A program made the translations under genes and the position numbers. From the NCBI GenBank assembly GCA_022769005.1, contig JALEKK010000011.1:1-43616 (forward strand): DNA of 43,616 nucleotides, in the 5' to 3' direction. The notes beneath the pieces are model-generated. The model ran no database searches. It was not told the DNA's origin and saw only the letters and a program-made list of their open reading frames with translations. This DNA comes from Lachnospiraceae bacterium. Its GTDB lineage: Bacteria; Bacillota; Clostridia; Lachnospirales; Lachnospiraceae. How positions within the stretch are numbered: position 1 is the stretch's first letter; the number at the start of each line of letters is the position of its first letter. Below, piece after piece: positions 1-8,142 of the stretch.

Positions 1-875
1 GCGGCCACATATACAAGACCTTTTCCGTCTACGGTTATACCCTCTGTATCGGGACCTGCGGCGTCGGGATCTGCGGCATCCTTTTGAAAGCGAACTCTTT
101 TACCGTTTTCAAATCCGCTTGCAAAACTGATATTTCCGTCCTTTGAAACATCCATAATCCAGAATTTCCCGGTACCGTTGTCAACCGCATACAGCTGTCC
201 GTTATGAAAATCAAGCCCCGAAGAATCCTTTAAAAACATGGCTTCTTTATCTATTGTTTTCACTTCGTCCGGTCCCGGCCAGTTTATCGTTTCGGGCTCA
301 TCTGTCTTTGGAGTATCCGAAGGCGTATCACTTTTATCCTCAAACAGTTCGTTAGGAGCATTTTTTGTCTCTTTCATAACTTGGAATTCGCCGGTTCCCT
401 CCGGATATCTTCCTATTGAAGCTAACGCTGTATCACCGTTATATGAAGCATGTTTCTCCCATGAACATTGATCCAAAAGTACTCCGTTATTGTCATATAG
501 TCTTATTGAATCTCCGCTTCCTATTCCTATGGCGGTTTCAAATGTTCCCTCAGTATAGGAGCTTCCGGAATAAATGAGACCGTTATCCTGTGCATCCGCA
601 ACGTAACGTCCTCCGGCTTTGATAACCGTGCCCGTAGGGAATTTCCATCTGTGATCGTCAGAATTGTCCCTTATTTCATATCCCGACAGGTCCACATCGG
701 ATGAACCCGTATTAATTAACTCCACCCAGTCGTCAGGCGAAGAATTCACCTCATTTATCAGAACTGCCGAATTGCTCTCTCCCGCATATGACATTTGTGC
801 CATGAAAGGCGCCGTAACTGACGCCCCGGTTATAATTGTACTGAGTAACGTTCCGACAATAAGTCGCTTTTTCAT
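1..875 (-). CDS. exported lamin-tail-domain / beta-propeller protein (3' end outside window)
   Basis: The reading frame is open from an ATG at 875 to the window edge, giving 291 residues without a stop. A ribosome binding site (AAGGGA) lies just upstream. Residues 1-31 form a signal peptide (MKKR, a hydrophobic stretch, then a likely cut near SYAG). Residues about 33-150 resemble a lamin-tail domain (INEVNSSPDDWVELINTG ... VDLSGYEIRD ... GGRYVA), which is an immunoglobulin-like fold common in secreted bacterial proteins. A Thr/Pro/Asp linker follows. From about residue 200 the pattern SSGLDFHNGQLYAVDNGTGK and DTEGITVDGKGLVYVA resembles the phytase-like/SdiA-regulated beta-propeller families. 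A loop before that motif carries three DPDAA-type repeats. The substrate is unknown and the C-terminus, including any sorting signal, is not visible. Confidence 0.75.
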   Translation of the reverse strand, partial: MKKRLIVGTLLSTIITGASVTAPFMAQMSYAGESNSAVLINEVNSSPDDWVELINTGSSDVDLSGYEIRDNSDDHRWKFPTGTVIKAGGRYVADAQDNGLIYSGSSYTEGTFETAIGIGSGDSIRLYDNNGVLLDQCSWEKHASYNGDTALASIGRYPEGTGEFQVMKETKNAPNELFEDKSDTPSDTPKTDEPETINWPGPDEVKTIDKEAMFLKDSSGLDFHNGQLYAVDNGTGKFWIMDVSKDGNISFASGFENGKRVRFQKDAADPDAAGPDTEGITVDGKGLVYVA

Positions 876-903
876 ATAATTTTCCCTTTCGATCAGTAAA
901 TTT

Positions 904-1098
904 TTATATTTTGCCGTCTGATGATTCTGCCTGCTCATCCGCTGTTTTAAAAACAAGTATTGCTTTCGCTGAATTTGTAATAGACATTGTTATAAGTTCA
1001 TATCCGTTTTCAGCCATTTCATTTGCCTTACTCTCTATTGCGGAAGACATGCTCTTTGTTTTCGGAGCATAATCTATGATTACGGTTTTATAACTCAT
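904..1098 (-). CDS. small DUF4177-like protein, 64 aa
   Basis: The start is the ATG at 1098 because AAGGAGG lies six bases upstream; the longer frame opening at 1143 has no such site. The protein begins MSYKTVIIDYAP and contains ANEMAENGYELITMSI, followed by AILVFK. This matches the pattern of DUF4177 (beta strand, helix with a (L)NExxxxGWEL-like motif, beta strands). There is no signal peptide or membrane segment, so it is probably cytosolic. It lies 28 bases upstream of the exported lamin-tail gene on the same strand and could be co-transcribed with it. No molecular function is known for the family. The assignment rests on one short motif and is tentative. Confidence 0.6.
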   Translation of the reverse strand: MSYKTVIIDYAPKTKSMSSAIESKANEMAENGYELITMSITNSAKAILVFKTADEQAESSDGKI

Positions 1099-1188
1099 GT
1101 TTACCTCCTTATTTTTGAATATGTATTCACCGGAATAAATCAAATAATAAAACTCGGGCTTTGATTTTTATATCACAACTGTGTCATA

Positions 1189-1221
1189 TCCGTATAATGT
1201 CCGTATTATATCCGTGTAAAA
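1189..1221. repeat. three 11-bp direct repeats in divergent promoter region
   Basis: Three consecutive 11-bp units, TCCGTATAATG, TCCGTATTATA and TCCGTGTAAAA, start at 1189, 1200 and 1211. The period is close to one helical turn, so all TCCGT cores face the same side of DNA. They lie between the divergent genes at 1098 and 1361. This suits a regulator-binding array, but no protein is identified. Confidence 0.4.
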
Positions 1222-1272
1222 TATTTATGCGACTTATAACAATGGGTATATATTGTAAAAATAAACCCTCAC

Positions 1273-1289
1273 TTTACACAAAATTTACA
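1273..1289 (+). promoter_or_regulatory. putative Pho box upstream of ppx-ppk
   Basis: Two identical TTTACA hexamers (1273-1278 and 1284-1289) are separated by five bases, giving an 11-bp repeat. This is the spacing and sequence class of PhoP boxes in Bacillus (TT(A/T/C)ACA-like repeats five bases apart). A possible -10 (TATTAT, 1321-1326) lies downstream and the ppx ATG is at 1361. Phosphate control of polyphosphate genes is sensible but inferred; no PhoP gene is in view. Confidence 0.4.
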
Positions 1290-1360
1290 TGCCCGTGACT
1301 TTATATCGTGTAAAAAGTAGTATTATATTATTGTTAAATATTATTCAGTGGGAGAAAATA

Positions 1361-2257
1361 ATGAATTACTCAATAATTGATATCGGATCCAACTCCATCA
1401 GAATGTCGGTATACCGTACCGATAAAAAAGGCGGCTTTACACAGCTCTTCTCAGAGAAAGAAATGGCCGGACTTATAAACTACATTGCGGATAACAAAAT
1501 GACCGAAGACGGCATTGATAAAATATGTGATGTATTGGATGAATTCCTTACAATTTTATCAAGACTCGGTATGGATAATCCCATCGTGCTCGGTACCGCC
1601 GCTTTGCGTAACATTGACAACACCGAATATACGGTTCAACAGGTGCATGAAAGAACGGGTGTGAAAATACAGGTTTTATCCGGAGAAGATGAAGGCCGTA
1701 TAGGTTATATCGGCGTGCACAATGAGACCAACCTCGAAAACGGTCTCATGGTCGATATAGGCGGAGGAAGCGTGGAATTTGTACGGATCAAGGACGGTGA
1801 CATATACGGTTCAAAAAGCTATCCTTTAGGCTCTCTCAGTCTGTTTAAGGCCAATGTTTCCAAAATATGGCCTACCAAAAACGAGCTTTCTTCCATAGAG
1901 CATACCGTCGGAGAATTATTGTCCGATCCCGAACTTAATGACATGAGAACGGAACAGATATGCTTTATAGGCGGAACCGCCAGAGCCGTTTTAAAAATCT
2001 GCAACCGTTACTTTAAAAAGCCCCGGGATAACCAAAATTTAGCCCCAAAAGAACTTATTGAAACGGTTCGATTGCTTAAAAGTAAATCTACCGAGGCAAG
2101 AAACCTTGTGTTAAAGGTCTGCCCGGATCGTATACATACCATCATACCCGGAACTATATTTCTTACGGGAATTGCCAAACATACCAAAGCGAAGGAAATT
2201 TTTATAGGAAAATACGGTTTAAGGGAGGGATATTTATGTCAGAGAATAAAAAATTGA
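1361..2257 (+). CDS. ppx: exopolyphosphatase, Ppx/GppA family
   Basis: This is a 298-residue cytosolic phosphatase of the ASKHA fold that removes terminal phosphates from polyphosphate or from pppGpp. The ATG at 1361 is chosen because GTGGGAGA precedes it at 1349-1356 and the family N-terminal motif SIIDIGSNSIRMSVYR starts at once. Other family motifs are LGTAALRN, the Ppx loop SGEDEGRIGYIG, the nucleotide-binding VDIGGGSVEF (D132), FIGGTARAV and a C-terminal GKYGLREGYL. The length fits the short, two-domain family members without an HD domain. The gene overlaps the ppk1 start by 22 bases, implying translational coupling. Whether the enzyme prefers polyphosphate or pppGpp cannot be read from sequence; the ppk1 partner favours polyphosphate. 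Confidence 0.9.
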   Translation: MNYSIIDIGSNSIRMSVYRTDKKGGFTQLFSEKEMAGLINYIADNKMTEDGIDKICDVLDEFLTILSRLGMDNPIVLGTAALRNIDNTEYTVQQVHERTGVKIQVLSGEDEGRIGYIGVHNETNLENGLMVDIGGGSVEFVRIKDGDIYGSKSYPLGSLSLFKANVSKIWPTKNELSSIEHTVGELLSDPELNDMRTEQICFIGGTARAVLKICNRYFKKPRDNQNLAPKELIETVRLLKSKSTEARNLVLKVCPDRIHTIIPGTIFLTGIAKHTKAKEIFIGKYGLREGYLCQRIKN

Positions 2258-4356
2258 CGGATCTTTCTTTTACGCAAAATCGTGAACTGAGTTGGCTGCG
2301 CTTTAACGATCGAGTTCTTTCCGAAGCCGAAAACAGTTCTGTCCCCCTTATGGAAAGATTCCGATTTATATCTATTTTCACAAGCAATCTGGATGAATTC
2401 TTCATGGTACGTGTAGGCAGTCTCTTTGATCTTGCCGCAATTACTCCGGATTACATAGACTCCAAATCGGGTGATACTCCCGAAGAACAGCTAAACAACA
2501 TATTTTTCACCGTCAGACCTCTGTATAAAAAAAGGGATATGATTTACGGTAACGTAACAAAAGAGCTGTCAAACAGAGGCGTCATCGAGCTGTTATTTGA
2601 CGAACTTACCGATGCGGAAAGAGAGTATGTTATAGACTATTCAAAGGAATATATCAAACCTCTTATTTCACCGCAAATAGTCAATTCCAGCCATCCTTTT
2701 CCGGAGATAATAAATAAAAACATATACATTGCCGCATTACTGGAAGAAAAAAAGAATGAGCGTGTCGGACTTGTTGAAATTCCCGATTCCGTTCCGAGAA
2801 TTATTATGCTCCCCGGCGATGGATGCCGATATATACGAACCGAGGAAGTCATTAAGTCATATATTAAAAAGATATTCCCTTCTTATGACGTAATAGACAG
2901 CATAATTTTCCGCGTTACCAGAAACGCCGACATAACTCTTGATGAAGAAAAGTTTGACGACGACGGTACGGATATGATTGCCCATATGGAAAAAGTCCTA
3001 AAGAAGAGAAAGCGCCTTGCGCCTGTCAGATTGGAAATAAACGGAGATTCCGAAAAGCTTGAAGAAATGCTCATTAAGAAACTCTCCATAAAAAAGGAGC
3101 AGGTTTTCAGATGCGAATGTCCCCTTAATCTTGAATATGCATATTCGCTGAAACCTAAAAGCCGTTCCCTCTACTATCCGTTATACAATCCAAAATATCC
3201 CGATTATCTGATACCTCAACAATCCATGTGGAAACAGATTGAGCAGCGTGATGTACTTCTGTTCTTTCCGTATCAGTCCATGCAGCCCTTTTTTGACCTG
3301 TTAAAAGAGGCCGCAAACGATCCGGAAGTCGTATCAATAAAAATGACGGTATACAGACTTGCAAAACATTCCGTAATAGCCAGACTGTTGTGTGAAGCCG
3401 CAGAAAACGGAAAAGAAGTTACGGTGCTTATGGAGCTTCGCGCCCGATTTGACGAAGAAAACAATATTGAATGGGCAAAGGAACTTGAGCACGCCGGTTG
3501 CAAGATAATTTACGGAAGGGAAGGTTTTAAGTGTCATTCCAAGATATGTCTTATTACAAAAAAATCCGGAAATAAAATATCTTACGTTACTCAAATCGGT
3601 ACCGGTAATTATAATGAAAAGACATCGACAATTTATACCGATTTCAGCCTTATGACGGCCGATCGCAATATAGCCGCGGATGCAATAGAATTCTTTCAAA
3701 ATATGATGATCGGTAACCTGAAAGGCAATTATAAACATTTAATGGTGGCGCCGTATTCCATGAAGAACAGATTATGCGCATTAATTGACGAAGAAATAGC
3801 CAAGGGAACTCAAGGTCAGATAATAATAAAAGCCAATGCCGTAACGGACAGAGAATTAATTGACAAATTCTCAGAAGCCTCCAGGGCAGGAGTTAAGGTT
3901 ATACTGATTATACGGGGAATATGCTGTATCTTACCCGGTATCAAAGACAAAACCGATAATGTTACCGTAAACAGCATAGTCGGCCGTTTCCTGGAACATT
4001 CCAGAATATATTCTTTCGGAAAGGGCGAAGATCAGAAAATGTATATTTCATCGGCAGATATAATGACGAGAAATCAAAACAAGAGAACCGAAATCGCCTG
4101 TCCCATAAACAGCACCGAAATAAAGGCCTTTCTCAACAGATACATCCGCCGTTCCCTTGCCGATAACGTAAACAGACGTATCATGCTCTCCGACGGTGAA
4201 TATACAATGCCGGAATCAAAGGGAAAAGAAAGTTTTGACGTACAAAAGTATTACCTGAATCACGTTATCCATCTTGAAAAGAGCAGAATACAGAATAAAA
4301 AAATACATGTAAGCATATTGGATAAATTCTTCAGACAAAGAAAGAAGAGAAAATAA
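2236..4356 (+). CDS. ppk1: polyphosphate kinase 1
   Basis: This 706-residue enzyme reversibly transfers the ATP gamma-phosphate to a growing polyphosphate chain. The ATG at 2236 follows AAGGGAGGG and lies inside the end of ppx. The N-terminal domain begins NRELSWLRFNDRVLSEA and continues SNLDEFFMVRVGSL, both hallmarks of PPK1. The autophosphorylated histidine is in CHSKICLI (H434, equivalent to E. coli H435) and the second conserved histidine is in LEHSRIYSFG (H588). The IGTGNYNEKTSTIYTDFSL motif of the phospholipase-D-like fold is present. The full family length is kept and nothing looks broken. Being in one operon with ppx means synthesis and breakdown of polyphosphate are made from the same transcript. 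Confidence 0.97.
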   Translation: MSENKKLTDLSFTQNRELSWLRFNDRVLSEAENSSVPLMERFRFISIFTSNLDEFFMVRVGSLFDLAAITPDYIDSKSGDTPEEQLNNIFFTVRPLYKKRDMIYGNVTKELSNRGVIELLFDELTDAEREYVIDYSKEYIKPLISPQIVNSSHPFPEIINKNIYIAALLEEKKNERVGLVEIPDSVPRIIMLPGDGCRYIRTEEVIKSYIKKIFPSYDVIDSIIFRVTRNADITLDEEKFDDDGTDMIAHMEKVLKKRKRLAPVRLEINGDSEKLEEMLIKKLSIKKEQVFRCECPLNLEYAYSLKPKSRSLYYPLYNPKYPDYLIPQQSMWKQIEQRDVLLFFPYQSMQPFFDLLKEAANDPEVVSIKMTVYRLAKHSVIARLLCEAAENGKEVTVLMELRARFDEENNIEWAKELEHAGCKIIYGREGFKCHSKICLITKKSGNKISYVTQIGTGNYNEKTSTIYTDFSLMTADRNIAADAIEFFQNMMIGNLKGNYKHLMVAPYSMKNRLCALIDEEIAKGTQGQIIIKANAVTDRELIDKFSEASRAGVKVILIIRGICCILPGIKDKTDNVTVNSIVGRFLEHSRIYSFGKGEDQKMYISSADIMTRNQNKRTEIACPINSTEIKAFLNRYIRRSLADNVNRRIMLSDGEYTMPESKGKESFDVQKYYLNHVIHLEKSRIQNKKIHVSILDKFFRQRKKRK

Positions 4357-4387
4357 TTTTCAGATAATATTTAAATATTTGAACAGG

Positions 4388-4433
4388 ATATGCCATATTG
4401 TGAATTACCTGTAATTCATAGTTAGCTTCTCGG
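4388..4433 (-). pseudogene. short remnant resembling dnaE coding sequence
   Basis: Bases 4393-4411 are identical to 35022-35040 inside dnaE (19 bases), and the similarity continues over about 46 bases with a one-base deletion near 4425. On the minus strand the matching frame reads NYELQVIHNM, the same peptide as in DnaE here. There is no open frame around it and no start signal. It looks like a decayed copy of a dnaE piece dropped between ppk1 and the long hairpin. A functional RNA or binding role cannot be excluded. Confidence 0.45.
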
Positions 4434-4496
4434 TTAAACAATAAAACGCCGTTTGTTTTGTCTGAACGACAAAACAAACGGCATTTTATTGTTTAA
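4434..4496. terminator. long hairpin, probable bidirectional terminator
   Basis: A 29-base left arm (4434-4462) and a 29-base right arm (4468-4496) pair with one mismatch around a five-base loop. The core is GCCGTTTGTTTTGTC / GACAAAACAAACGGC, flanked by A-rich and T-rich ends. It lies between the convergent ppk1 and sugar dehydratase genes, so it can end transcription from both sides. The stem is much longer than a usual terminator. Confidence 0.75.
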
Positions 4497-4544
4497 CGAA
4501 ATCACCGCAGAATATCGGCAAATGTTTAACTCTTATTCTTCAAT

Positions 4545-6413
4545 TTAATTCTTATTAGGATGAAATGTCGGAACGATATTCATAATAACCGGTCTGATAT
4601 CTTCCACTTCGCTGTATGCAAGAATCTTCAAACGTCTCAAATTGTCATAGAATCTCATTTTATCCTCTATTATGATAGGCTTGCCTATGTGTATAAGCTT
4701 ATTTGCGGTATCCTGTAATCCTTCTTCGTCCATAAGCAACTCTTCATATAATTTCTCTCCGGGTCTTAATCCCGTATACTCTATATTCATATCCACACCC
4801 AGAGTATACCCGGAAAGTCTGATAAGATTTTTTGCAAGATCGTCTATTTTTACGGGATCTCCCATATCAAGAACAAATATCTCACCGCCTTTGGCATATG
4901 CTCCGGCCTGAAGCACCAAGGATACAGCCTCCGGTATTGTCATGAAATATCTTATTATGTCGGGATGCGTAACCGTAACGGGACCTCCCGCTTCGATCTG
5001 CTTTTTGAATAACGGTATTACGGATCCGTTGCTTCCCAATACGTTACCGAATCTTACGGCCACAAATCCTGTTTCTGATGCCTCCGCATACATTTGAACT
5101 ATCATTTCGCATATACGCTTTGTGGCTCCCATAACATTAGTCGGATTAACAGCCTTATCGGTAGATATGAGAACGAATTTCTCAGCTTTATATCTGTCAG
5201 CCATTTTAGCAACATTCCATGTACCTATGACATTGTTTTTAACAGCTTCGTTAGGGCTGTCCTCCATAAGAGGCACATGTTTATGAGCGGCCGCATGATA
5301 TACTATGTCCGGACGATATTTCTTAAACAGGTTATCCATTTTCTCTTCGTTACGGACAGAACCTATAAGTGTTTCTATATGAACATTCGGCATTGACTTC
5401 TTTAATTCCTGCTGTATGTCATATGCATTATTCTCATATATGTCAAATATTATAAGTAACTTCGGGTTATGACTTGCGAGCTGTCTGCATAATTCAGATC
5501 CTATGGACCCTCCTCCCCCGGTAACAAGTATGGTTTTCCCTGATACATATCCCATAATGGAGTCCATATCCACTGTTATGGGGTCTCTGCCCAAAAGGTC
5601 AAGAACGTCAACATTTCTTATATCCTTGACATTTATTTCACCGTCTACCATCTGATATACACCGGGAACAATCTTTAATTCGCAGTCCGTATCCTTGCAA
5701 ATGTTGAGAATCTTGCTTTTCTCGGCATTTTCAATTGAAGGAATTGCAAATATAATCTGATCGATATTATATCTTTTGGCATATTCTTTAATGCTGTCTC
5801 TTCCGCCGACAACCCTTACGCCTCGTATATATCTTCCCCATTTAGCGGAATCGTCATCAATGATGCATACAACATCCTGATTTGTAAGATAACGAGAATC
5901 CTGAAATTCTCTGAGAAGCGTATTGGCTGCTTCTCCGGCGCCTATAATCATAATTCTTACGGAACCTTCCAGGTGTTTTTCCCGCTTTAAGAATATTCTC
6001 AAAAGTCTGTATATGAATCTTGACGCCGTGACTCCCAACAGCATAAAGCAGAATTGCATGAAATACACCGTTTTCGGAAGCGGGTTTCCCGTGACAAGAG
6101 TAATCAATATATATACTCCCACGGAAGAGAGACAGGCCAAAGTTATCTTATACAGTTCGGATATGGATGCATATCTCCATAAGCTGTGATACAGCTTAAA
6201 GAACCAAAATAACGCTATGGATGCGGCCGTATAAACAATGGCCGTATGCTTATATATTTCGGCATAATGGTCCGGTATGGACAGTATCGAGACGTCGAAT
6301 CTCATAAGCAGCGCCAATATTACGGAGGCATTCAAAACGAATATATCGACAATAAACAGAATTAACCGCCTTATAAACAATTGCCTTTTATTCTTGTTTT
6401 GATCTCGTTCCAA
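4545..6413 (-). CDS. membrane UDP-GlcNAc 4,6-dehydratase, FlaA1/PglF/CapD family
   Basis: The start is a TTG at 6413 with GGAAAGGAAA upstream, just after the stop of the preceding gene; the longer frame would overlap that gene by 71 bases. The 622-residue product has four membrane segments in the first 140 residues, then a CoA-binding-like Rossmann domain (MIIGAGEAANTLL) and an extended SDR domain with TGGGGSIG (298-305). The active site STDKAVNPTNVMGATKR has Met (M428) in place of the usual SDR Tyr, followed by K432, as in PglF/WbpM-type inverting or retaining dehydratases. The expected reaction is UDP-GlcNAc to a 4-keto-6-deoxy UDP-sugar, the first step toward bacillosamine- or QuiNAc-type sugars. 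The aminotransferase that would use this product lies in the same operon. The stereochemistry is not readable. Confidence 0.9.
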   Translation of the reverse strand: MERDQNKNKRQLFIRRLILFIVDIFVLNASVILALLMRFDVSILSIPDHYAEIYKHTAIVYTAASIALFWFFKLYHSLWRYASISELYKITLACLSSVGVYILITLVTGNPLPKTVYFMQFCFMLLGVTASRFIYRLLRIFLKREKHLEGSVRIMIIGAGEAANTLLREFQDSRYLTNQDVVCIIDDDSAKWGRYIRGVRVVGGRDSIKEYAKRYNIDQIIFAIPSIENAEKSKILNICKDTDCELKIVPGVYQMVDGEINVKDIRNVDVLDLLGRDPITVDMDSIMGYVSGKTILVTGGGGSIGSELCRQLASHNPKLLIIFDIYENNAYDIQQELKKSMPNVHIETLIGSVRNEEKMDNLFKKYRPDIVYHAAAHKHVPLMEDSPNEAVKNNVIGTWNVAKMADRYKAEKFVLISTDKAVNPTNVMGATKRICEMIVQMYAEASETGFVAVRFGNVLGSNGSVIPLFKKQIEAGGPVTVTHPDIIRYFMTIPEAVSLVLQAGAYAKGGEIFVLDMGDPVKIDDLAKNLIRLSGYTLGVDMNIEYTGLRPGEKLYEELLMDEEGLQDTANKLIHIGKPIIIEDKMRFYDNLRRLKILAYSEVEDIRPVIMNIVPTFHPNKN

Positions 6414-6414
6414 T

Positions 6415-7449
6415 TTATTTCCTTTCCAAAAAGCCCTTAACAATGCCCACTGCACTTCCCAATCCGTACGCCGTGTGCATGGCACAGAAAAGAAACGGAA
6501 GAAGGAGAGTCGTCAGATTAAAGTCCTTTTTGTTTTTTATCATGGCGGACAAAGACATTACAAGCGCCATTCCGCCGTATGATTTACATACGAGCATAAG
6601 CATCTTTCTTGCATACTCGCTCTTTGTAATTCTGTACATCATAAATGTTGAAACAACAGTTGTTAAGAAAGCGAGAGGTGCCAGGTGGAACGGTCTTATA
6701 CATTTTGGATTTACGAATAATGTTCTCGCTACCCAATATCCGTTACCGTATTTTTGTTTAATACTTCCGAAAAGGGTAGGTCTTATAACCTGATATGAAA
6801 TAATGTCATCGTAATAAGCGAGCTTAAAACCCGCTTTTCGAATTCTGTAATTCATATCGTTATCTTCCGTCCTGATAAGATTTTCGTTGTATCTTCCCAC
6901 CTTATCAAATACTTCTCTTCTAAAAGCCGCATGAAAAAGCGATGTTACATACTTGGGTTTTGAAGAATTATGCCTGCGCCTGTACGGAGCAATGCCCGCG
7001 CCGAACACGGATGTCTCGGCCATGAGAAGAGTTTTGGACATTCCGCTTCTGCTCTTTGTTATAACCGGTCTCGGTCCGCCGCATACATATTCTCCGGCCT
7101 CCAGTTTTTCAACGTTTTTTCTTATAAAATCATTCGGTATCTCACTGTGTGCATCCACTCTGAGCAGCGCCTCACCGCTGTAGTTGTCAAGAGCCACATT
7201 CCATGCACAGGGCTGAGTCACTCCCGGGTTTGAACATACTTTTACATTTCTGAAACCCATGTCCGGAATATCTTCTTTGTTAAGAAGCGCAAACCGCTCC
7301 ATCATTCCTTTGGTATTATCGCCCGACATTGAATCTATAAGTAAAACTTCAATGTTTTCATGGGGATAATCCTGCCTTCTTAAACATTTTAAAAGCTCAG
7401 GAAGGTACATTTCCTCGTTATAAGCAAATATACAAAAAGTGATAAACAT
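6415..7449 (-). CDS. GT2 glycosyltransferase, ExoA-like, with C-terminal membrane segments
   Basis: This 344-residue protein starts with ITFCIFAYNEEMYLPELL, the GT2 nucleotide-sugar motif, followed by LIDSMSGDNT and the metal-binding DxH variant RVDAHSE (D99-A-H101). It continues with RTEDNDMNYRIRKAGFKLAYY, an ED-type acceptor motif. Hydrophobic stretches after residue 240 indicate about three membrane segments, so it acts on a lipid-linked acceptor at the cytoplasmic face. It resembles ExoA-type enzymes of exopolysaccharide synthesis. It lies between the phosphosugar transferase and the dehydratase, with the next start codon only one base after its stop. It probably adds the second sugar to the lipid-linked intermediate; donor and linkage are unknown. 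Confidence 0.87.
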   Translation of the reverse strand: MFITFCIFAYNEEMYLPELLKCLRRQDYPHENIEVLLIDSMSGDNTKGMMERFALLNKEDIPDMGFRNVKVCSNPGVTQPCAWNVALDNYSGEALLRVDAHSEIPNDFIRKNVEKLEAGEYVCGGPRPVITKSRSGMSKTLLMAETSVFGAGIAPYRRRHNSSKPKYVTSLFHAAFRREVFDKVGRYNENLIRTEDNDMNYRIRKAGFKLAYYDDIISYQVIRPTLFGSIKQKYGNGYWVARTLFVNPKCIRPFHLAPLAFLTTVVSTFMMYRITKSEYARKMLMLVCKSYGGMALVMSLSAMIKNKKDFNLTTLLLPFLFCAMHTAYGLGSAVGIVKGFLERK

Positions 7450-7458
7450 ATATTACTC

Positions 7459-8142
7459 CTAATCCATTACCGCAAAAACGGTTTTTGCCAAAATATATAA
7501 GTCTTCTCCGACCGATGCTTTTTTTATTCCTTCAAGATTATATTTCATTTTTTCCGGCAGAACTTTTCGAATATAAACATCATCCGGGTTCTTTGCTCCG
7601 TCAAGCAATTTCGCTTCATCCTTATATGCTATACTTGCCGCTGACGTAAGACCTGCGGGCAGCAGAAGCGTAGCCGTCATTTCATCTGTATAATGCCTGA
7701 CATATTTTTCAACTTCCGGTCTTGCACCCACAAATGACATGTCACCGCCGATAATATTGAACAGCTGCGGTATTTCATCCAACCTGTATTTTCTAAGCGT
7801 CTCGCCGATTTTTGTTATTCTTCTGTCCCTGCCCACCGTAAGAGAACTTCCCTTGTGTGCGTTCTCGGTCATTGTCCTGAATTTGCATATGGGAAACTTT
7901 CTCCCATATTGTGTAACTCTGTCCTGAATAAATAAAATACTTCCGTCCGATGATTTTTTGATTTTGTATGCTATAACACCCATCGGAACGGCCAATACAA
8001 CAAGAAGAGCCGTTCCCGCATAGAAATCAAATATTCTTTTAAGGCTCAGGTAGAGCTTTTTCTTTTTCAGAATATCATAATATTTTCTGACTTTTTTATT
8101 TTTCATAAATGACGGCAGTTCCCGATATGGAATTAATGACAT
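7459..8142 (-). CDS. initiating polyprenyl-phosphate sugar phosphotransferase, PglC/EpsL type
   Basis: This 227-residue protein is a small monotopic phosphoglycosyl transferase. It moves a sugar-1-phosphate from a UDP-sugar to undecaprenyl phosphate and so starts glycan assembly. A hydrophobic re-entrant helix spans about residues 36-60 after a basic N-terminus (KRIFDFYAGTALL). The family motifs are KFRTM (87-91), the Asp-Glu catalytic dyad in RLDEIPQLFN (D122, E123) and GGDMSFVGARPE, where most relatives have GPRPE. Its length is that of the minimal PglC-like catalytic domain rather than the larger WcaJ type. The start overlaps the end of the aminotransferase by 10 bases, indicating translational coupling. 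With PglF- and PglE-like neighbours the likely substrate is an amino-dideoxy UDP-sugar. Confidence 0.92.
   Translation of the reverse strand: MSLIPYRELPSFMKNKKVRKYYDILKKKKLYLSLKRIFDFYAGTALLVVLAVPMGVIAYKIKKSSDGSILFIQDRVTQYGRKFPICKFRTMTENAHKGSSLTVGRDRRITKIGETLRKYRLDEIPQLFNIIGGDMSFVGARPEVEKYVRHYTDEMTATLLLPAGLTSAASIAYKDEAKLLDGAKNPDDVYIRKVLPEKMKYNLEGIKKASVGEDLYILAKTVFAVMD

Noticed and set aside
1189-1221. 11-bp iterons as a replication origin
   Set aside because: Only three copies, no DnaA-box consensus and no replication initiator gene nearby.
3334-3738. 134-codon minus-strand frame inside ppk1
   Set aside because: It lies wholly inside ppk1 on the opposite strand with no start signal; codon bias of ppk1 explains it.
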